Shown here in pieces: positions 22,124 to 27,640 of a stretch of DNA of 27,640 nucleotides. Where the stretch lies: the NCBI GenBank assembly GCA_030267965.1, contig BRYA01000312.1:643-28282 (forward strand), in the 5' to 3' direction. The notes under the pieces were generated by a model. That model was not told the origin of the DNA and did not search any database. It saw only the letters and a list, made by a program, of their open reading frames with translations. The position numbers and the translations under genes were made by a program. The first letter of the stretch is position 1, and every line of letters begins with the position of its first letter. The stretch comes from Triparma columacea (Eukaryota > Sar > Bolidophyceae > Parmales > Triparmaceae).

Positions 22124-23093
22124 ATGAGTTCCCCCTTTTTAGCAGATATTGCTACTCTGGATGATTCGACCCTGACTATTCGGGATTTTGGCGACTACAT
22201 ATCCTATGGCTTGGACAACCATGACGATGATACGGACGTTGTTTCAGGAATGTATGATGAAGAGAATGAGGTGGAATGGGGATGGGAGGCGGTAAAAAGT
22301 GACATTGAGGATTTTGGTGATGAGGCAAAGGTGACCGTTGTGGTGAGCGACAGCAGTGTAGACAGGTTGTCCTATGAGGCCTTCTTTTTCGTCGGGTACG
22401 TCCTTTGGAAAGTTGAGATCCCCCACATCAGGTACATTCAGAAAGACGCATTCGAGTTGGCTCACAACCTACGTCACGTCAAGCTTCACCCCAATGTCAC
22501 TATCCTGCCTGGCACTTTTGCTGAGTGCTCGAGTCTACAAGTCCTTGCCTTGGCTTCTGGCTTTGAGCCTGAAGATAACGACAACGGTGACCCGACTCAT
22601 GCCATCGCCCGCTACCTCCGCTGGCGCTGCGACATGGACGCCAACGGTGGTCTGTACATGGAGGTGTTCAAGACGACCATGACCATGATTGCGCTCTGCT
22701 GCGCCCACCTTTCCCCTGACGGTGAGTGGGATTGGACCCCAGCGGGGACAGAGGAGCCACGCCCCCCCCCCGGCTGCTTTCGTGAACAACACCCTAACCC
22801 CCGTACCACCAGGAAACCCCGACCACAATAGGCCCGTTCGCGCCACTCCCGGGGACAAGATCTTCGAGTTCTTGGCCACTGAGGCTCGCGACCTTTCCGG
22901 CCTCGTTCTCTCCTTCGTGACTGGCGAGAAGAGGGGGGCCGGGGGGGACTTGAGGGACGCTGGGTGGAGCTCCCTCCGCGACCTCGCCATAGACTTCGAA
23001 CTTGTACCTATGGGGGAAGGGAAAAAGGCGGGGGAGAGGAGGGCGTTTTGGAGATTGACGACTGATGAGCAGGGGAACTTCGTCAAGGGGTAG
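22124..23093 (+). CDS. BspA / LRR_5-like leucine-rich repeat protein
   Basis: Two exons, 22124-22721 and 22813-23093 (TAG), join in phase 1 across a GTGAGT...ACCAG intron of 91 nt, giving about 292 aa. Residues about 85-150 contain a BspA-type leucine-rich stretch (IPHIRYIQKDAF, LRHVKLHPNVTILPGTFAEC, SSLQVLAL). The N-terminal 80 residues are acidic, and the C-terminal 90 residues are unrecognised (FEFLATEARDLSGLVLSFV). No signal peptide is visible, so the protein is probably intracellular. LRR_5 proteins serve as recognition or binding scaffolds, and the ligand is unknown. The intron is needed: reading through it shifts into a Pro/Arg-rich tail that stops at 22831. The ATG at 22124 is the first after the conserved upstream module. 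Confidence 0.78.
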
Positions 23094-23182
23094 ATTAGAT
23101 GGGACAGTGAGGTTGGGGGGACGCGAAAAAGAAGAATCAAAAAGATACATGTGGATTTTGGTCGTAATGCCGCTTTATTAAT

Positions 23183-23289
23183 TTAGACACTCTCATTTTC
23201 GCTCGCGCTATCATCGCCATCGATGACATCGCCGTTCACGTCGACCTCGCCGTTCACGTCGACCTCGCCCCAGTAGATCTGGTTCCACC
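23183..23289 (-). pseudogene. Possible last exon or gene remnant with acidic tail
   Basis: On the minus strand a pyrimidine-rich stretch ending in TACAAG precedes an open frame that reads WNQIYWGEVDVNGEV and continues to an acidic end (DGDDSASENESV, stop TAA at 23183-23185). AATAAA follows 4 nt beyond the stop (plus-strand TTTATT, 23174-23179). The frame contains a perfect 18-bp tandem duplication encoding EVDVNG twice. I found no convincing upstream exon on this strand before the repeats at 23551, so this may be a decayed gene end rather than an active gene. Confidence 0.35.
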
Positions 23290-23550
23290 TTGTAGTTTTG
23301 AAAAGGGTTGAAAATAATGTTTGAACCTTCGCTTTTTACAGACTGTTGCTTGAGTTTCGTTGCTTAATTGAGCCTTCAGCGAAACGGGCTCTGTTGCTTA
23401 TTACCCAGAGATTACTGTAGCAGTAACTATTCCCGATGCTTGTTTGATGGAGGCGGTAACGATAGTCGATTGCAATAAACAAGTATAATACTGTATGTTT
23501 TCTGACCAATAATCTGATCTTGCTTACTTCCAAGTACCTTGGTTCAGCCA

Positions 23551-23599
23551 GGTGAGTTGTCCTAAATACAGCCATTCTTTTCTTTCTGGCAGTAAACTC

Positions 23600-23639
<40 letters not shown>

Positions 23640-23852
23640 GACCAAGGTGAGTTGTCCTACAGCCATTCTTTTCTTTCTGGCAGTAACTCCCTTCTCTCTC
23701 TCTCTCTCTCCAATACGTTGCTTTCCCCAAGCTCTCTCTCTCTCTCTCTCTCTCCATACGACCAAGGTGAGTTGTCCTACAGCCATTCTTTTCTTTCTGG
23801 CAGTAACTCCCTTCTCTCTCTCTCTCTCTCCAATACGTTGCTTTCCCCAAGC
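23551..23852. repeat. Tandem repeat with CT microsatellites, three copies
   Basis: Copies start at about 23551, 23645 and 23765. The last two are part of a perfect 120-bp duplication (about 23612-23731 against 23732-23851). The first copy differs by small insertions. Each copy carries AGGTGAGTTGTCCT, a pyrimidine-rich run with TTTCTTTCTGGCAG, and a (CT)n tract. Confidence 0.9.
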
Positions 23853-24046
23853 GTATTCCCAGGATTTCCGCGTATCTTAGTTCCGTAAAACACAATCATA
23901 CGCGTAATCGTTTTTAACGTCGGACATTCCCTTAATGTCGTACGACGATACCCCATAAGAGTGACCACAGCAGTGACCCTCTTATCATCAGCTACGTTAC
24001 CTTCGTTCATTACGGTGAACGACCGTCAGACGTAATTAACAGAAAG

Positions 24047-26802
24047 CTAGACTGATGTGCAATTGTTTCCGCCCTGTACGTACTTTCCGGAGCCAGAGGT
24101 GGTACCACTAGGGCAATCAATGCATTCTCCGTTAGCGTTGGGTTCCAGAGTAGTTCCTGCTAGGCCGGAGCCAGTGAACATGGAATCAAAATTGCCAGCC
24201 GAGACTTTGCAGACGTTCCAGACCGTGACATTCTTGACAAAGGCACTTGCGAAAAAGAACATCTTCTCCATGGTAGTGACACTCGAGACATCCCAACTCC
24301 CAATATCCTGGTTGAAGTCAAAAGCCTCACTGCGTTTATTTCAATGCCGAGTGGAGATGTGCGAGATGAGATTTGCGTGTGCGTGTGTGAATGTTAGAAT
24401 GAAAAGCGAGTATATTACTTAAAATAGAGTGCAGAAATGATAACACGCAAACGAAGACCTCATCTCCAAAGCATCTCTCAATACTCACTAGAACATACTA
24501 GACATGTCAGTGACACTCGAGACATTCCAACTCCCAATATCCTGGTTGAAGACATAAGCGCGACTGCATTGAATTCAATGCCGCGTGGAGATGTGCGAGA
24601 TTAGATTTGCGTGTGCGTGTGTGAATGTTAGAATGACAAGCGAGTATATTACTTAAAATAGAATGAAGCAAAGATAGCACGCAAACCACGAAGACCTCAT
24701 CTCCAAAGCACATCTCAATACTCACTAGAACATACTAGACATGTCAGTGACACTCGAGACATTCCAACTCCCAATATCCTGGTTAAAGACCCAAGCGCCA
24801 CTGCGTTTAATTCAATGCCCAGTAAAGATGGAGATGAGATTTGAGTGTGCGTGTGTGAATGTTAGAATGAGAAGCGAGTATATTACTCAAAATAGAATGC
24901 AGCAAAGATAGCATACAAACCATGAAGACCTCATCTATCTCCAACGCATCTCTCAATACTCACGAGAACATATAATCCAAGCGATTGACACTCGAGACAT
25001 CCCAGCCCCCAATATCCTGGTTGAAGACAGTTGCGCCACTGCGTTGAATTCAATGCCAAGTGGAGATGTGCGAGATGAGATTTGCGTGTGTGAATGTTAG
25101 AATGAGAAGCGAGTGTATTACTTAAAATGGAATGCCGCATAGATAACACGCAAACCACGAGGATCTCATCTCAAAAGCATCTCTCAATACTCACTGGAAC
25201 ATTTGCCTCATGTCAGTTACACCCGAGACGTCCCATCCGCTAATGTCCTCGTTGAATGTATATTTGTTTTGGAATGCATTCGACATGTCAGTGACATCGT
25301 TCGTGCACCTGCTCAGCCGTCGATTTAATTTTGGTCCGCAGGGGGCGGATTGCCGAGAGGAGAATATAAGGGTTAGTTGTTACTGGGGCTCGCGTGTTCA
25401 TCCACCCGTGATGATTCGTTGTCCCGTCCTACTTTGTCCGCCTGCCCACCATATAGCCCCCTCTACATCCTCTCTACTCGCTTGTTCTTCCAACTACTTA
25501 CCAGTCCGTGATGTTGCCGTATGTGTTTGTCGCACTGGTAGAATCAGAAAACCAGGCAGTAAGTGCCGCTGGGAAGGTACTATCGTCGAGGCAAGGTGTT
25601 TCCGTAGGACTAGCAGTAGGCGATGCCGTAGGACTAGCGGTAGGCGATGCCGTAGGACTAGCGGTAGGCGATGGCGTAGGCGATGACGTAGGACTAGCGG
25701 TAGGCGATGGCGTAGGCGATGCTGTAGGCGATGCAGTAGGCGATGCCGTAGGACTAGCAGTAGGCGATGGCGTAGGACTAGCGGTAGGCGATGGCGTAGG
25801 ACTAGCGGTAGGCGATGGCGTAGGACTAGCGGTAGGCGATGGCGTAGGACTAACAGTAGGCGATGGCGTAGGACTAACAGTAGGCGATGGCGTAGGACTA
25901 GCGGTAGGCGATGCAGTTGGCGATGGCGTAGGACTAGCGGTAGGCGATGCAGTTGGCGATGGCGTAGGACTAGCAGTAAGCGATGCAGTTGGCGATGGCG
26001 TAGGACTAGCAGTAGGCGATGGCGTAGGACTAGCAGTAGGCGATGGCGTAGGACTAGCAGTAGGCGATGGTGTAGGCGATGGTGTAGGACTAGCAGTAGG
26101 CGATGCCGTAGGACTAGCAGTAGGAGATGCAGTTGGACTTGCAGTAAGCGGAAGAGTGGCGGGCGCAGGCGTCGGGTTGTCAGTGGGCCCAGTGAATTCC
26201 ATGGCGCAGGTGCACGTGCAGTTGCTGCGGAAGTAAAGCCACTGCGAGGTAGCAGTGCCGGGGCCGCAGTTCCTGTTAAAGACTTTGTTGAAAGTAGCTT
26301 CCTTGTCGTCGTTGTTCGCTGAGATCAGTTTGCTTTCGATAACAGAGCAAAGCTTCGTCCTTGGGCCCTTAGTGCTATGAATCTTGTCAACCGAATCAAA
26401 ACAAGAGGCCGGAGTGGGTGCAGGCGTGGGAGTAGGAGTAGGGACGGGAGTAGCATTAGGTGCGGGAGTAGGAGTAGGTGCGGGAGTAGGAGTGGGTGCA
26501 GGCGTCGGGCTGTCAGTGGGGCCAGTGAATTCCATGGCGCACGTGCAGGTGCAGTTGCCGGGGAAGTAGCTCCACTGCGAGGTAGCAGTGCCGAGGCCGC
26601 AGTTCCTGTTAAAGACTTTGTTGAACTCAGCTGCGTCGTCCTGGTTGTTCGCTGCGTTCAGTTTGCTTTGGATAACAGAGCAATACTTCATCCTTGTGGT
26701 ACTCGTGCTAGGGATCGGGCCAATTGTCTCCACACAAGAAGCCTCCGTGATACTGGCGGGAGCCAGGAGGAAGAGGGGTAAAATAAAACTAAATGTTATC
26801 AT
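24047..26802 (-). CDS. Secreted or surface protein: six-Cys modules, SPT-rich stalk and DUF285 repeats
   Basis: Six exons on the minus strand: 26802-25502, 25308-25195, 25038-24964, 24800-24726, 24563-24489 and 24329-24047. All internal junctions are phase 2, giving about 640 aa. A signal peptide ([21 protein letters not shown]) opens the protein, which decides the start although the frame is open further upstream. Then follow two similar six-Cys modules (each ending [15 protein letters not shown]) separated by a Pro/Thr linker, a stalk of SPTA/SPTP units (about 218-404), and DUF285 repeats (FNQDIG.W.VSSVTDM). The tail holds a Cys-containing [16 protein letters not shown] segment. DUF285/BspA-type repeats are typical of surface adhesion or recognition proteins. 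No C-terminal membrane segment was seen, so secretion or wall attachment is likely. CTAAC...CTCCGCAG at 26813 just before the ATG suggests a 5' UTR intron. Confidence 0.85.
24330..25194 (-). repeat. Tandem exon+intron units of about 238 bp in the DUF285 gene
   Basis: Introns at 25194-25039, 24963-24801, 24725-24564 and 24488-24330 are 156-163 nt long and strongly alike. All start GTGAGTATTGAG, contain TTCTAACATTCACACAC and end in an ATTGAA....GCAG stretch. The exons between them (25038-24964, 24800-24726, 24563-24489) are exactly 75 nt each. Exons 4 and 5 differ at about four positions. The whole exon+intron unit was therefore duplicated. Confidence 0.9.
25590..26150 (-). repeat. 24-bp coding minisatellite (Ser-Pro-Thr stalk)
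   Basis: Many near-identical copies of a 12/24-bp unit (plus strand GTAGGACTAGCGGTAGGCGA). On the minus strand they encode alternating SPTA and SPTP. Copy variants differ mainly at one or two positions. The frame is open on both strands because the unit length is a multiple of three, but only the minus strand continues into recognisable domains. Confidence 0.92.
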
Positions 26803-27481
26803 GTTATATGCTGCGGAGGTCGATTGGAGAGAGTTAGTTTGAAGTCTGTCCCCATATCGACAGTAGTCATATTGATATACCTCTCTGATGGCCAAAAAAT
26901 CACACAAAAACAATTCGGTCAACCGACGAACAAGCAATGAGAGACTATTTTCTCCACATTTGGGGGCGTATACGAGCCAAAAAAGTGAATGAGTCGTATA
27001 ATGATAGCAAGAGTTGCGTTTGTGAGGAGAGCATAGGAATAAATGCGCCCGATATTGGCCAAAAAATCACACAAAAACAATAGGGATGATTACGAACAAG
27101 CATGAGATGAGAGCTCTATTTTCTCCACATTTGGGGGCATATGCGAGCCAAAAGTCGATGGGTCGTACAATAATAGCAAGATTTGTATTTTAAAGGAGAG
27201 CATGGGAGTAAAGCGCCCGGCATTAGTATAATTACTCACTTTGGATTTGCCAAGACTCAGATAGTTTCTGTCAGGGAGTTCGTGTTCTGACCTTCCATTT
27301 TCCAACATTCAAAATCATTAGGGGATCCTTTACTATTTTCCACACCCGCTTTATTTGAAAGAGAGCGCAACCCTAAACTCTGACTTCGTAGTCCCCCCCC
27401 AAAAATGAGTGAAGTCGATACTGTACAAGGTTCTATACCTCAACCTCGACTGCAAGGGCTGATGCAATGTCAACCTACTTC
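26803..27481. other. 5' flank of the DUF285 gene
   Basis: No gene is assigned. It contains the probable 5' UTR splice acceptor near 26813, the 167-bp tandem duplication and an AT-rich stretch. On the minus strand a GTGAGTAATT donor-like site (about 27238) follows a short open frame. This could be a leader exon, but nothing confirms it. Confidence 0.45.
26889..27223. repeat. Tandem duplication of about 167 bp upstream of the DUF285 gene
   Basis: Copies begin at 26889 and about 27056 with TGGCCAAAAAATCACACAAA. Both contain TTTTCTCCACATTTGGGGGC, an AGCCAAAA segment and GCGCCCG near the end. Similarity is clear but imperfect. The repeat sits 90-420 bp upstream of the DUF285 gene's ATG, so it covers the expected promoter. 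Confidence 0.85.
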
Positions 27482-27543
27482 CTACGTAGAGGTGGAAAAA
27501 ATGTAATGATGCGATATGTCGTTTTGAAGGGCAGTCAAATTTT
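27482..27543 (+). promoter_or_regulatory. Conserved upstream module, copy 2
   Basis: Second copy of the module seen upstream of the LRR_5-like gene (21989-22050), sharing CTACGTAGAGGTGG or its close variant and GATATGTCGTTTTGAAGG. It is followed by ATTCACTTC and an ATG at 27618. The window ends soon after, so a related plus-strand gene may begin here or just beyond. Confidence 0.5.
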
Positions 27544-27640
27544 GGGTTAGGGTTATTTTAAACTTGTAAAATTTTCAGATTTCATGAGGTTCGGGCGCCT
27601 CGATCATTCACTTCACCATGGTACATTAAACACTATGCAC

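Larger units (their letters stand above)
23094..24046. other. Repeat-rich intergenic region
   Basis: Between the LRR_5-like gene and the DUF285 gene. It holds the possible exon remnant at 23183-23289, three copies of a repeat with CT microsatellites (23551-23852), and about 170 bp of unassigned sequence with short inverted repeats such as GACATT...AATGTC near 23923. Open frames across the CT tracts only spell Arg-Glu or Leu-Ser runs and are not genes. Confidence 0.6.

Noticed and set aside
23524..23895. Minus-strand frame rich in Arg-Glu runs
   Set aside because: It is produced by the CT microsatellites and the 120-bp duplication. No domain or splice context supports it.
24501..25158. Short minus-strand frames of about 75 codons reading through the DUF285 introns
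   Set aside because: They are out-of-frame readings of introns and flanking exon edges. The phase-2 spliced model explains all copies.
25508..26236. Plus-strand open frame spelling Gly-Val-Gly-Leu-Ala repeats
   Set aside because: It is the antisense shadow of the 24-bp minisatellite. Unit length divisible by three keeps several frames open, and only the minus strand joins a signal peptide and DUF285 exons.
27541..27556. Telomere-like GGGTTAGGGTTA
   Set aside because: It is barely two units long, has no array, and sits beside a gene-like 5' flank, so it is not evidence of a chromosome end.

Overview
This is a nuclear genomic segment of a eukaryote. Almost every gene is broken by short introns, mostly 65-165 nt, that begin GTGAG or GTAAG, often carry a CTAAC-like branch site and end in CAG. 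The gene set (EF-hand protein, FkbM methyltransferase, ankyrin/WW formin, multi-SPRY giant protein, bestrophin-type channel, BspA/LRR_5 and DUF285 repeat proteins) and the compact gene spacing suggest a unicellular stramenopile alga, perhaps of the Bolidophyceae/Parmales type. That placement is an inference. I see no prokaryotic operons, rRNA, tRNA or CRISPR.

Left part (1-9,609). A partial EF-hand gene (+) converges on an FkbM-type methyltransferase with a signal anchor (-, 3 exons). The methyltransferase diverges from a large formin (+, 8 exons, about 1,954 aa) that carries a coiled coil, a PH-like domain, ankyrin repeats, Gln/His-rich linkers, a WW domain, two CCDC53-like motifs and an FH2 domain. 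All exon phases join.

Middle (9,610-20,025). One giant minus-strand gene of about 12 exons (about 2,991 aa) has a Ser-rich N-terminus, four SPRY domains and one RanBP2-type zinc finger. Its stop codon lies 74 bp from the formin stop codon, tail to tail. Upstream on the same strand (20,298-21,899) is a five-exon bestrophin-family channel, including a 32-codon last exon that simple ORF inspection misses.

Right part (21,900-27,640). This part is repeat-rich and looks like a surface or repeat-protein neighbourhood. It holds a two-exon BspA/LRR_5-like gene (+), a possible last-exon fragment (-), a perfect 120-bp tandem duplication with CT microsatellites, and a six-exon secreted protein (-). That protein has a signal peptide, two six-Cys modules, a long Ser-Pro-Thr stalk encoded by a 24-bp minisatellite, then DUF285 repeats. 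Three DUF285 repeats are each encoded by one 75-nt exon within a tandemly duplicated exon+intron unit of about 238 bp. The sequence upstream of the LRR_5-like gene recurs at the right end of the window, so a related gene probably starts just beyond it.

Exon borders were read by eye from splice motifs and phase agreement. Domain calls come from motif recognition, not from database searches.
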